Below the pieces are notes generated by a model. That model had not been told where the DNA came from, ran no database searches, and was given only the letters and a program-made list of their open reading frames with translations. Both the position numbers and the translations under genes were made by a program. 64,000 nt of DNA, taken from the NCBI RefSeq assembly GCF_002355655.1, contig NZ_AP017569.1, positions 930,001 through 994,000 on the forward strand, given 5' to 3'. The stretch's first letter is position 1. Each line of letters opens with the position of its first letter. This document shows positions 51,603 to 59,899 of this stretch, in pieces. Source of the stretch: Halorubrum trapanicum. GTDB lineage: Archaea > Halobacteriota > Halobacteria > Halobacteriales > Haloferacaceae.

Positions 51603-52190
51603 TCAGTACAGCCCGGTGACGAACGGCCCGAGCGCCCCGCTCACACCGGCCGCGAGCGCCTCGGCGCGGTCGACGCGGCCGTTCGTGAGCGCGCCGGCCG
51701 CGCCGCCGCGCTTCGCGACGCCGTCGGTGTCGAGGAGGTCGTCCATCACCGGGCCGAGCTCCTCCCCGTCGTCGATGCGGGCGGCGACGTCGGCCGGAAG
51801 CGCGAGGCTCGGGCCGGCGGCGCGGCCGACGCGGTCGCCGTCGGTCACCGCCGCCCACATGATCAGGAACAGGTCGTCGGCCCCGTCGAACGCCGCGACG
51901 CCGCCCTCGATGCCGACGCCGATGTCGTACGTCGCCCCGTCGCCCGGCGCGTCGGCGCCGCCTTTCGGTTCCGCTTCGAGGACCGCAGCCGCTCGGTTCT
52001 CGGCGCCCGAAATCGTCTCCGCGTGGCCCGTCGGCTGCTCGCTCACGCCGGAGTCGACGGGGACCGACTCGACCGCGACGCCGGTCGGGTCGCCGGGGAG
52101 GTCGTCGTCCGCCGCCGATCCGAGCGCCAGTTCGACCGCGCGCCGCTTCACCGGGTTGCCGCTGCCGACGCCGACTCGCAGGGTCGTCAT
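51603..52190 (-). CDS. Inosine/xanthosine triphosphatase, YjjX-like
   Basis: House-cleaning NTPase of 195 residues that removes non-canonical nucleotides (ITP, XTP). VGVGSGNPVKRRAVELAL is the family's nucleotide-binding N terminus, and DIGVGIEGGVAAFDG, LIMWAAVTDGDRVG and GVAKRGGAAGALTNG match the metal and base sites. ATG 52190 overlaps the stop of the upstream BtuF-like gene by 4 bp (ATGA), so the two are co-translated. Confidence 0.88.
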   Translation of the reverse strand: MTTLRVGVGSGNPVKRRAVELALGSAADDDLPGDPTGVAVESVPVDSGVSEQPTGHAETISGAENRAAAVLEAEPKGGADAPGDGATYDIGVGIEGGVAAFDGADDLFLIMWAAVTDGDRVGRAAGPSLALPADVAARIDDGEELGPVMDDLLDTDGVAKRGGAAGALTNGRVDRAEALAAGVSGALGPFVTGLY

Positions 52191-52984
52191 ACGCGGTCGT
52201 CGTCGCCCGCGGCCGAAAACGCGTCGGGATGGAGCGAGCGAGCCAGCCGCTCGACCCCGTCGAGGAGCGCGGGGCTCGGCTGGTTGAGGAGGGAGTCGTC
52301 GAGGACGTGGACGGGGGCGTCGACCCAGTCGCGCTCGGCGACGGTCGCGGGGTCGACGCGGTCGCCGTGCCCGCAGACGTGGACGACGACGTGGTCGGGG
52401 TCGGCGCGCTCGACGGCGGCGGGGTCGACCTCGCGGGAGCGATCGCCCGGGTCGACGAAGGGATAGCGCCCGCCCGCGGCGCGGACTGCGTCCGGGACCC
52501 AGTTGCCGGCCGCCATCGGCGGGTCGGACCACTCCTCGCAGTAGACGGTCGGACGGGGGCGGTCGGCGACGGCGTCGGCGATCCGGTCGAGGCGGTCGCG
52601 CGCGTCGGCCGCGAGCCGCTCGCCCGCGTCCGGGCGGCCGACGTCGGTCCCGCGTGCGGCGAACCCCTCGACCGCGTCGTCCAGCGTCGACGGCTCGCGG
52701 TGCGCGACGTCGAGGCCGCGGTCGCGGCAGTCGTCGGCGAGGCCCGACTGGAGCCCGTCGCTCGTGAGGACGACGTCGGGGTCGAGGTCGACGACCCGGT
52801 CGAGGTCGGGGTTCAGCCAGCCGCCGACGACGGTCGGGGACTCCTCGCCGTGCGCGGACCCGGCGTCGGGGTCCTCGGCGAGGTCGCAGTGGGCGGTGAC
52901 GCCGACGAGGCGGTCGGCCCCGCCGAGCGCGGCGACCGTCGCGGTCGCGCTCGGCGCGAGCGAGACGACGCGGGGCGAAGACAT
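52187..52984 (-). CDS. BtuF-like cobalamin/iron-chelate binding protein without signal peptide
   Basis: A 265-residue periplasmic-binding-protein-II-like protein: VVSLAPSATATVAALGGADRL, TVVGGWLNPDLDRVVDLDPDVVL and VYCEEWSDPPMAAGNW match BtuF/FhuD family blocks. There is no signal peptide or lipobox, so it would be cytoplasmic. Haloarchaeal BtuF-like proteins without signals exist near cobalamin genes, but none are seen here. It may bind a cobamide or be a moonlighting fold. Operon with the NTPase by 4-bp overlap. Confidence 0.75.
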   Translation of the reverse strand: MSSPRVVSLAPSATATVAALGGADRLVGVTAHCDLAEDPDAGSAHGEESPTVVGGWLNPDLDRVVDLDPDVVLTSDGLQSGLADDCRDRGLDVAHREPSTLDDAVEGFAARGTDVGRPDAGERLAADARDRLDRIADAVADRPRPTVYCEEWSDPPMAAGNWVPDAVRAAGGRYPFVDPGDRSREVDPAAVERADPDHVVVHVCGHGDRVDPATVAERDWVDAPVHVLDDSLLNQPSPALLDGVERLARSLHPDAFSAAGDDDRV

Positions 52985-53119
52985 GGCGTTCGATCCGGCC
53001 GCGAGCGTGTCAACGGTTTCGGTCGCCGTTCCCGGAAGTCGGGCGGGCGAAACGCGTCAATCACTGGGACGTGCGGGGCGGCGAACACAACTAAGTGAAC
53101 ACGACCGAGAGGCGACCGT

Positions 53120-53455
53120 ATGACCGACGGACAGTGTATCGTCTGCGGGTCGTCCGCGAACACCGACGGGATGCCGTACCGGTGCGCCTACTGCGGTGAT
53201 CCGGTCTGTTCCGACCATCGTCTCCCGGAAAATCACGGCTGTTCCGGTGAACGGCTCGCTGCGGACGAGGATCCGGAGGATCGAGGTCCGCAGCCGATGG
53301 ACTCGGAAGACGTGACGACGATGGGAACGACGCCGACCGAGACCGGTCAGTCGTCTCCGGACGTCGCCCTCGACGGGTCTATCGCCCGCGATGATCCGGC
53401 CGAACAGGACGACGAGGAGTCAGAGTCTTGGTGGCGGCGGCTACTCCCGTGGTAG
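53120..53455 (+). CDS. AN1-type zinc-finger protein with C-terminal aromatic tail
   Basis: A 111-residue protein with an AN1 finger (CIVCGSSANTDGMPYRCAYC, then CSDHRLPENHGC) in the first 45 residues, an acidic disordered middle and the tail SWWRRLLPW, which resembles a membrane-association segment. The finger is closely similar to that of the rhomboid protein at 55892. AN1 fingers are linked to ubiquitin-like and stress responses in eukaryotes; the archaeal role is unknown. Confidence 0.8.
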   Translation: MTDGQCIVCGSSANTDGMPYRCAYCGDPVCSDHRLPENHGCSGERLAADEDPEDRGPQPMDSEDVTTMGTTPTETGQSSPDVALDGSIARDDPAEQDDEESESWWRRLLPW

Positions 53456-53567
53456 ATTCGTGCCGTCGGGGGGAACCCGAGGGGTGGTTCGAACCGTAGC
53501 CACTATCGCCGAAAACGCGTGATAGATCGTGTCCTTTCGTCGGGATTCGAGCGACACGTTCCGGTCG

Positions 53568-53574
53568 TTTTAAG
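53568..53574 (+). promoter_or_regulatory. TATA-like box upstream of tfb
   Basis: TTTTAAG lies 67 nt before the tfb ATG, predicting a leader of about 40 nt, which is long for a haloarchaeon and could permit autoregulation. Confidence 0.35.
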
Positions 53575-53641
53575 TTGTGTTCCGCCGACGGTAAACCAAG
53601 ATCGCTCTCGGGCAGTTTCAGTTTCCGGGGGCAACCGAGCT

Positions 53642-54616
53642 ATGAGTGAACGACTACACACACGGGGGAGTCGCTCCCGAACGGAGACGAACGAGGAGGA
53701 ATCGGAGAGCACCGACGAGACGCTCAGCTGCCCGGAGTGCGGGGGCCACGTCATCAACGACGAGGAGCACGGCGAGACGGTCTGCAGCGACTGCGGGCTC
53801 GTCGTCGAGGCGGACTCGGTCGACCGCGGGCCGGAGTGGCGCGCGTTCGACTCCCGCGAGAAGGACGAGAAGAGCCGCGTCGGCGCCCCGACCACGAACA
53901 CGATGCACGACAAGGGGCTCTCGACGAACATCGACTGGCGCGACAAGGACGCGTACGGCCGCTCGCTCGGCGCGCGCCAGCGCCAGAAGATGCAGCGGCT
54001 CCGCAAGTGGAACGAGCGGTTCCGCACCCGCGACTCGAAGGAGCGCAACCTGAAGCAGGCGCTCGGCGAGATCGACCGCATGGCGAGCGCACAGGGGCTC
54101 CCGGACAACGTCCGCGAGACCGCGAGCGTCATCTACCGCCGCGCGCTCGACGAGGACCTCCTCCCCGGCCGCTCCATCGAGGGCGTCTCCACCTCCTGCG
54201 TGTACGCCGCCGCCCGGATGGCCGGCGTCCCGCGCAGCCTCGACGAGATCGCCGACGTCTCGCGAGTCGAGAAGGCCGAGATCGCGCGGACGTACCGCTA
54301 CGTCGTCCGCGAGCTGAAGCTCGAAGTGAAGCCGGCCGACCCCGAGCAGTACGTCCCCCGATTCGCCTCCGACCTGGAGCTCTCCGAGGAGTCCGAGATG
54401 CGCGCGAAGAGCCTCCTGCGCAACGCCAAGGAGAAGGGCGTCCACTCGGGCAAGTCGCCCGTAGGCCTCGCCGCGGCCGCCGTCTACGCCGCCGCGCTGC
54501 TCACCAACGAGAAGACGACACAGGCCGCGGTCTCGGAGGTCGCCGACATCTCCGAGGTCACCATCCGGAACCGGTACCACGAGCTGTTAGAGGCCGAGGA
54601 CGGCCTCGTCGCGTAG
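53642..54616 (+). CDS. tfb: Transcription initiation factor TFB
   Basis: Archaeal TFIIB that recruits RNA polymerase to TBP-bound promoters. The 324-residue protein has an N-terminal zinc ribbon (Cys30, Cys33, Cys48, Cys51), the B-reader/linker block VDRGPEWRAFDSREKDEKSR, and two cyclin repeats (about 125-215 and 220-318), with RTYRYVVRELKLEVKP and TIRNRYHELLEAED as the BRE-binding helices. Haloarchaea carry several TFB paralogues; this one cannot be assigned a paralogue number from sequence alone. Confidence 0.96.
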   Translation: MSERLHTRGSRSRTETNEEESESTDETLSCPECGGHVINDEEHGETVCSDCGLVVEADSVDRGPEWRAFDSREKDEKSRVGAPTTNTMHDKGLSTNIDWRDKDAYGRSLGARQRQKMQRLRKWNERFRTRDSKERNLKQALGEIDRMASAQGLPDNVRETASVIYRRALDEDLLPGRSIEGVSTSCVYAAARMAGVPRSLDEIADVSRVEKAEIARTYRYVVRELKLEVKPADPEQYVPRFASDLELSEESEMRAKSLLRNAKEKGVHSGKSPVGLAAAAVYAAALLTNEKTTQAAVSEVADISEVTIRNRYHELLEAEDGLVA

Positions 54617-54694
54617 GCCGACCGGTATTTCTCGCACGGAGTTCGGTCCGCCCGGACGCACACACATAAGTTCCCGCCCGCGGAAGCCTCGCGT

Positions 54695-55402
54695 ATGTTC
54701 GAGGAGTTCGTCCTCGCCGCGAGCACGGCCGACCTCACGGAGGAGCCGCGCGCCCGCGAGGACGCCGACGCCGTGGAGTTCCGGATGGACCTCGCAAACT
54801 CCCCGCTCTCCCAGCTCGACGCGTACGACGGCGAGCTCCCGCTCGTCGTCACGAACCGGGCGTCGTGGGAGGGCGGCGAGGCCGACGGGCTGGGCCGCTA
54901 CGACGCGCTCTCGGACGCGATCGGGCGCGACACCGTCGCCGCGGTCGACGTCGAGCTCGCCGCGCTGCGCGGGACGCGCCCGGACCCGGCTGAGGAGTCG
55001 CACGCGACCGCGCTGCGCGACGCCGCGCGCGAGGCGGGGGTCGACGTGATCGCCTCGGTCCACGACTTCGAGTCGACGCCCGAGCCCGCCGCGCTCGTCG
55101 ACCTGCTCGCCGACGCCGCGAGCGAGGGCGACGTGGGGAAGCTGGCGACGACCGCGACCGCGCCGGCCGACGCGCTCGCGATGATCGAGGCGACCCACGA
55201 GGCGACCGCCGCCGGCCACCGCGTCGCGACGGTGTGTATGGGCGAGCCGGGGCGGCACACCCGCGCGGTCACGCCCCTCTACGGCTCGAAGATCGGCTAC
55301 GCGCCCGTCGACCCCGCGAACGCGACCGCACCGGGCCAGTATCCGCTCGCGACGCTCAGAGAGCTGGTCGACGGGCTGAGAGAGGGCGAAGCTGACGAGT
55401 GA
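54695..55402 (+). CDS. aroD: 3-dehydroquinate dehydratase, type I
   Basis: Third step of the shikimate pathway, forming 3-dehydroshikimate by way of a Schiff base. The 235-residue TIM barrel has EFRMDLAN (substrate-binding Glu/Arg), DVIASVHDFE (catalytic His) and GDVGKLATTA (Schiff-base Lys), followed by CMGEPGRHTR. The haloarchaeal form is slightly shorter at the N terminus than enteric AroD. Repeat copy R6 lies directly downstream. Confidence 0.92.
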   Translation: MFEEFVLAASTADLTEEPRAREDADAVEFRMDLANSPLSQLDAYDGELPLVVTNRASWEGGEADGLGRYDALSDAIGRDTVAAVDVELAALRGTRPDPAEESHATALRDAAREAGVDVIASVHDFESTPEPAALVDLLADAASEGDVGKLATTATAPADALAMIEATHEATAAGHRVATVCMGEPGRHTRAVTPLYGSKIGYAPVDPANATAPGQYPLATLRELVDGLREGEADE

Positions 55403-55437
55403 CTGGCTATTTATAAGCGATTGGCCGCGGATTCGGC

Positions 55438-55808
55438 GACTATTTATAAGTAAAGACGGTGCGGTGGCGCGTGCCTGCGAGCGGCCGACAGGCCGCGAGC
55501 AGCACGCGCGAGGGAGTCAGTCGCCGGAGCGAGGCGGAGGCGACTGACGAGGCTGGGGAGGTGTGAGGTGCGGTCGCTGTGCGGTCGGGTGGGACTCAAA
55601 GGGGCAGCCGCGAGGGCGAAGCACGGCGACGCAAGCACCGCAGGGAGCGAACGAAGTGAGCGACCGAGGAGCGCAGCGAGCCGCGCGAGTCCTCGCGGCT
55701 GGGGCTTTGGCGGTGTCCGCCGGCGATCCGCAGTCGGCTATTTATAAGCGAGCGGCTGGGGCTTTGGAGGAATCCACCACCGTGATGCCATCAAGTGCCA
55801 TTTATAAA
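55438..55808 (-). repeat. Structured intergenic repeat, copy R6 with an extra upstream module
   Basis: Full copy in minus orientation between aroD and the rhomboid gene. TTATAAAT, 29 nt, CCAAAGCCCCAG. P1 contains a 10-bp pair (AGCCGCGAGG 55606-55615 with CCTCGCGGCT 55691-55700), P2 is GTCAGTCGCC/GGCGACTGAC, and P3 is GCGGCC/GGCCGC with a 4-nt loop. A second CCAAAGCCCCAG/TATA module lies at 55751-55808, 57 bp farther from the core. It ends in a T-rich tract with TTATAAAT. No gene is seen in 55403-55891. Confidence 0.88.
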
Positions 55809-55891
55809 CCATTACTAGAGCCGCCGTCCGTCGCAGAAGAAACCACGTATAGAGCCAAACCGCTTTACGACCGCCCCCGTAACACACGCCA

Positions 55892-56851
55892 ATGGCGACG
55901 TGCGACGTGTGTGGGGAGTACGAGAACCTCCCGTACCAGTGTAAGCGGTGCGGCCAGACGTTCTGTGCCGAACACCGACTGCCCGAGAACCACGACTGTC
56001 CGGGCCTCGCCGAGTGGGACGACCCCGGCGGCGTCTTCGACAGCGGCTTCGACGAGAGCGTCGAGGGAGGGCCCGCCGGCGACGCCGGGGACGGCGCGGG
56101 CGTCCTCGATCGGGTCAAGGGTCGGATCGACCGCGAGACCGGCACCGGCGGCGTCTTGGGGTACTTCCGCAACAACGCGACGTACGCCATCCTGCTGGCG
56201 ATGTGGGTGACGTTCGTCGCGCAGTGGATCGCGCTGTTCGTCGGTGGGGAGGCGCTCCACAACACGCTGTTCGTGCTCCGGTCGGAGGCGATCGCGAACG
56301 TCTGGACGTGGGTGACCTCGGTGTTCTCGCACGCCCCCGGACAGCTGTTCCACATAATCGGCAACAGCATCGTGATCCTGTTCTTCGGCCCGCTCGTCGA
56401 GCGCGCCGTCGGGTCGAAGAAGTTCGTCGGGTTCTTTTTCGGCGCGGGGATCGCCGCGGGGCTCGGCCACGTCCTCTTCGCGATCGCGACGAACGCCCCG
56501 CCGACGGGCGTGCTCGGCGCCAGCGGCGCCGGCTTCGCGATCCTCGGCGTGCTCACCGTCTGGCGGCCGAACATGCAGGTCCTCCTCTTCTTCGTGATCC
56601 CGATGAAAATCAAGTACCTGACGTGGGGGATCGCGATCGTCTCCGCGGCGCTGGTGGTCACGACGGGCACCGGCGGCGTCGGCGGCATCGCGCACCTCGC
56701 GCACCTGATCGGCTTCGCGATCGGGCTCGCGTTCGGCAAGCGCAACGAGGGGCTCGCGCGCTCCGCGGGCGGCATGGGCGGCGTCTCGATGGGCGGCGCG
56801 CGCGGCCCGCGCGGTCCGGGTGGGCCGGGCGGCCCCGGCGGGCGGCGCTGA
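55892..56851 (+). CDS. Rhomboid-family intramembrane protease with N-terminal AN1 zinc finger
   Basis: A 319-residue protein. The AN1 finger (CDVCGEYENLPYQCKRCGQT, CAEHRLPENHDC) occupies the first 45 residues. A linker of about 45 residues leads to about six membrane helices holding HIIGNSIVILFFG, the serine motif GASGAGFA and the catalytic His in GIAHLAHLIGFA, so a Ser/His rhomboid dyad is intact. A Gly/Pro-rich tail ends the chain. It cleaves membrane proteins within the bilayer; the cytosolic finger may select substrates. Its stop overlaps the endonuclease V start by 1 nt. Confidence 0.9.
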   Translation: MATCDVCGEYENLPYQCKRCGQTFCAEHRLPENHDCPGLAEWDDPGGVFDSGFDESVEGGPAGDAGDGAGVLDRVKGRIDRETGTGGVLGYFRNNATYAILLAMWVTFVAQWIALFVGGEALHNTLFVLRSEAIANVWTWVTSVFSHAPGQLFHIIGNSIVILFFGPLVERAVGSKKFVGFFFGAGIAAGLGHVLFAIATNAPPTGVLGASGAGFAILGVLTVWRPNMQVLLFFVIPMKIKYLTWGIAIVSAALVVTTGTGGVGGIAHLAHLIGFAIGLAFGKRNEGLARSAGGMGGVSMGGARGPRGPGGPGGPGGRR

Positions 56852-57723
56852 TGGACCTCGCGCGGCCCGACCTCCGACCCGATCCGTCGCTGTCGCGCGA
56901 CGAGATGGAGGCGCTCCAGCGCGAGATCGCGGCGGCCGCGACGTTCGACGACGACCACGCGCTCGACCCGTCCGCGATCGCGGTCGACGAGGCGGCCTCG
57001 CTCGCGGACGGCCTGCCGCCGGCGCGCGACGACGCGCAGGAGCGGCTGGGGACCGGCGACGACGGGGGCAGCGCCGACACGACGCCCGATCCCGACGCCC
57101 CGACCGTCGTCGGCGTCGACCAGGCGTTCCTCACCGACCGCGGCGAGGACCGCCCCGACGCCGCCGTCTCCGCCGCGGTCGCGCTCCGGGGCGGGACCGT
57201 GGTCGAGTACGCGAGCGCGACGACGCCGCTGTCGATCCCCTACGTCCCGGGCCTGCTCGCGTTCCGCGAGGGGGAGCCGATACTGGCCGCGCTCGACGCG
57301 CTCGACGCCGAGCCGGACCTGCTGGTCTGTGACGGTTCGGGCCGCATCCATTACCGGGAGGCCGGGCTCGCGACGCACGTCGGCGTCCTCCGCGACGTGC
57401 CCAGCGTCGGCGTCGCGAAGCGCCTCCTCTGCGGCGAGCCCGACGAATCGACGGGCGAGCGGCCCGAGGGCTGGCGGACGCCGATCCGGGCGGACGACGC
57501 GGTGACGACCGCCGAGCCGGGAACCGTCATCGGCCACGCGTTCCAGTCGCGGCAGTACCCGAACAGCAAACGGGTGAACCCGCTGTACGTGAGCCCCGGC
57601 CACCGCGTGTCGGCGGCGACCGCGGTCGAGTTCGTCGCGGCGCTGTGTGCGAGATACAAGCTTCCCGAGCCGACGCGGCTCGCGGACGCGTACGCCGATA
57701 CGGTGAAGCGGGACGCGGAGTGA
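56851..57723 (+). CDS. nfi: Endonuclease V (deoxyinosine-specific)
   Basis: Cuts DNA at the second phosphodiester bond 3' of deoxyinosine. The 290-residue protein has VVGVDQAFL (catalytic Asp), IPYVPGLLAFREGEPIL (PYIP wedge region, here PYVP), DLLVCDGSGRIHYREAGLA (catalytic Asp, DGxGxxHxR block) and SVGVAKRLLCG. An acidic insertion near residues 55-95 lengthens the N terminus relative to Thermotoga EndoV (about 225 residues). Start 56851 overlaps the rhomboid stop by 1 nt, implying coupled translation. Confidence 0.93.
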   Translation: MDLARPDLRPDPSLSRDEMEALQREIAAAATFDDDHALDPSAIAVDEAASLADGLPPARDDAQERLGTGDDGGSADTTPDPDAPTVVGVDQAFLTDRGEDRPDAAVSAAVALRGGTVVEYASATTPLSIPYVPGLLAFREGEPILAALDALDAEPDLLVCDGSGRIHYREAGLATHVGVLRDVPSVGVAKRLLCGEPDESTGERPEGWRTPIRADDAVTTAEPGTVIGHAFQSRQYPNSKRVNPLYVSPGHRVSAATAVEFVAALCARYKLPEPTRLADAYADTVKRDAE

Positions 57724-57802
57724 GACGCGTGCGGCGGCAACGGGCGAGGGGCGGCGTCGGCGTGGCATCGCTTCTGTGCCACCAGTTGCCACGGGCAGGC
57801 GA

Positions 57803-57811
57803 TTTTTATAC
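57803..57811 (+). promoter_or_regulatory. TATA box of the 90-residue gene
   Basis: TTTTTATAC lies 22-30 nt before the ATG at 57834, predicting a leaderless or near-leaderless transcript. Confidence 0.6.
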
Positions 57812-57833
57812 GATCGACTGCGAACGCGAACGC

Positions 57834-58106
57834 ATGGGAGACGACGACGCGGAGAGTCCGATGTCCGCCGAGGAGTTCCGGTCGCTGACCGACGGGCTAG
57901 TGCGACAGAGTTCTGGCGGAGGGACGACCGTCTACAAGAACGCGGCGGGCGTCGGCTGTCCGAACCCCGACTGCGACCGCGGCGTCTTCCAGACGCTGTT
58001 CGTCAGCGATCACGGCTGGCAGCAGATCGGCGCGACCCGCGACGGGATCGACCTCTGTCTCGTCAACACGGAGTCGAAGCGGCTCGTCTTCATCCACGAC
58101 GAGTGA
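57834..58106 (+). CDS. Small zinc-ribbon-like haloarchaeal protein
   Basis: A 90-residue protein. The middle GCPNPDC-x2-GVFQTLFVSDHGWQQIG provides two cysteines of a half zinc ribbon, flanked by a helix (SAEEFRSLTDGLVRQS) and a strand-rich C terminus (LCLVNTESKRLVFIHDE). One more Cys (DLCLV) could complete a three-Cys site. A clear TATA box supports expression. The family seems restricted to haloarchaea; function unknown. Confidence 0.7.
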   Translation: MGDDDAESPMSAEEFRSLTDGLVRQSSGGGTTVYKNAAGVGCPNPDCDRGVFQTLFVSDHGWQQIGATRDGIDLCLVNTESKRLVFIHDE

Positions 58107-58184
58107 GTCGGGGGGCGAGTCAGGCGGTAGCGAGTCGGACAGAACGGTGAGAACCCTTTTCAGGAATCACGTACCAGCGGGCGT

Positions 58185-58481
58185 ATGCCGTTCGCCCTCC
58201 CCATCAGCGCCGAGGATATCGCCGATGCGCTCTTCATGTCGGTCACGACGCTCATCGGGTTCCTCATCGGCGGGGTCATCGGCCTCGTCGTCGGCTTGTT
58301 CGCCGGCTACGCGTACCTCGATCTCACGAGCCGTATCGCCGACCTCGAAGCGACCGTCAACTCGCTCGCCCGGGACCGGAGTGATCTCCGCGAGCGCGTG
58401 GCGGAGTTGGAAGCCGACCGAGACGACGCGACCGATCGAGACAACGCGACCGGTGGAGACGACCGACCGGACGACCGATAG
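58185..58481 (+). CDS. Single-pass membrane protein with cytoplasmic coiled coil
   Basis: A 98-residue protein: one hydrophobic helix (TLIGFLIGGVIGLVVGLFAG), then a heptad-type coiled coil (YLDLTSRIADLEATVNSLAR, DRSDLRERVAELEADRDD) and an acidic tail. It could oligomerise and anchor a partner at the membrane. No signal peptide cleavage site is visible. Convergent with the rhodanese-MBL gene. Confidence 0.7.
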   Translation: MPFALPISAEDIADALFMSVTTLIGFLIGGVIGLVVGLFAGYAYLDLTSRIADLEATVNSLARDRSDLRERVAELEADRDDATDRDNATGGDDRPDDR

Positions 58482-58515
58482 CCCCCTATCGGCCGCTCAG
58501 TGGTGCGGATCGGCT

Positions 58516-59793
58516 TCAGTCGTCCGCAGCGGACCCGGCGTCCGGCTCGGCAGCACAGCGGTTCGGCCCGAGTTCGAGTTGGATCGCCGCGGTCTCGTCC
58601 GGCGGCGACTCGACGCCGCGGTTGGCCGCGATCACCGACTCGTAGTTCGGCGGCTTCTCCGGGAGCGTCCGGGTGATCCGCTCGACGAAGTCGGCCGCGT
58701 CGAGGCCGAGTATCTCGATCTCGCGTCGTGCCGCTCCGACCGTCGTGAAGACGGGTTCGCCCGGGACGACGTCGCCGGTCGTCCCGTCGTTCGCGACCGC
58801 GAAGTGCCCGGGGCAGACGACGACACCGTCCGGCTGGGCGAGCAGCGTCCCGTGAAGCGAGTCGTACAGGCGACGGGCGGCGCCCGCGGCGTCGGACTCT
58901 GACTCGTTTTCGTCGCCGCCCGCGGAGAACTGGAGCTCCGTCCGCCCGACGCTATTCGTGAACAGCGTGTCGCCCGTGAGGACCGCCGCGTCGCCGACGA
59001 GGTAGCTCGCCCCGTCGTCGGTGTGGCCGGGCGTCGCGAGCGCCTTCAGGTTGACGCCGCCGACGTCGAGCGTCTCGTTGCGCCCGATCGGCTCGAAGGC
59101 GTGCGCCACGTCGCGTTCGGCGGCCGCGGCGGGCAGGTAGTATGGCACCCCGAGGTCGTCCGCGAGGGCCCGGCCACCCGAGAGGTGGTCCGCGTGGACG
59201 TGCGTGTCGAGGACGGCCGCGATCGACGCGTCGTACTCGGCGGCCGCCTCGACCCACTCGTCGCCGTGTCTGGAGACGTCGACAGCGACTGCGACGCGGT
59301 CGGAGCCCTCGTCAGGGTTGGCGGGAACGTGGTCCGCCTCGCCCGCCTCGCGTCCGCCGACTACGAGATACCCCAGACACCCCTTCGCGCGGCGCTGGAC
59401 CTGGACGACGTCGAACGGCGGGGCAGCGTCGGACGCGTCTGGGAGCGGCACGGGAGTTCGGTCGTAGACGGCCGACCAGCCGCGCATGCCGTCGGCGACG
59501 ACGACCACGTCGTCGTACCCGGCCGCGTCGAGTTCGGCGGCGAAGTCCTCCGAGGCCTTCCCCTTCGCGCAGATCGTGACGACGGTGTCGTCGGGCGAGA
59601 GGCCGGTCTCGTGCTCGAAGTCGTCGAGGTCGAACTCGTGGAACGGCTTGTAGAAGTAGTGGATCGCGTCCGCCACGCGCCACCCCTCGAAGCTCTCTTC
59701 GGGTCGCGTGTCGACCACGGTGAAATCCCGGTCGCCGCGCCGCCGCGCGTCGATCCTGTCGCGGAACTCGTCGGCGGCTATCGTCTCGACCAT
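58516..59793 (-). CDS. Rhodanese-MBL fold protein, persulfide-dioxygenase-like
   Basis: A 425-residue two-domain protein. The N-terminal rhodanese domain (about 1-115) has VVDTRPEESFEGWRVADAIH and the active-site loop ICAKGKAS with catalytic Cys. The C-terminal MBL domain has DTHVHADHLSGG (metal site), ALATPGHTDDGASYLV, GDTLFTNSVGRTEL and CPGHFAVA. The order is the reverse of CstB-type fusions, where the MBL domain comes first. It probably handles sulfane sulfur in sulfide detoxification. Start 59793 is the Met before the rhodanese fold; an upstream frame enters repeat R7's flank. Confidence 0.87.
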   Translation of the reverse strand: MVETIAADEFRDRIDARRRGDRDFTVVDTRPEESFEGWRVADAIHYFYKPFHEFDLDDFEHETGLSPDDTVVTICAKGKASEDFAAELDAAGYDDVVVVADGMRGWSAVYDRTPVPLPDASDAAPPFDVVQVQRRAKGCLGYLVVGGREAGEADHVPANPDEGSDRVAVAVDVSRHGDEWVEAAAEYDASIAAVLDTHVHADHLSGGRALADDLGVPYYLPAAAAERDVAHAFEPIGRNETLDVGGVNLKALATPGHTDDGASYLVGDAAVLTGDTLFTNSVGRTELQFSAGGDENESESDAAGAARRLYDSLHGTLLAQPDGVVVCPGHFAVANDGTTGDVVPGEPVFTTVGAARREIEILGLDAADFVERITRTLPEKPPNYESVIAANRGVESPPDETAAIQLELGPNRCAAEPDAGSAADD

Positions 59794-59899
59794 ACCGGAG
59801 TATTGTTCCGCGTGAGCAAAAGCGCTCGGTGGACGAAGGGAGGGGAGAATCGTCGGCGGCGAGATCGGCGCTGCGTACGGGTCCCCTCCAGCGGCTCGC

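Noticed and set aside
53480..53500. tRNA T-loop-like GGTTCGAACC
   Set aside because: No acceptor stem, D-arm or anticodon arm can be formed around it.
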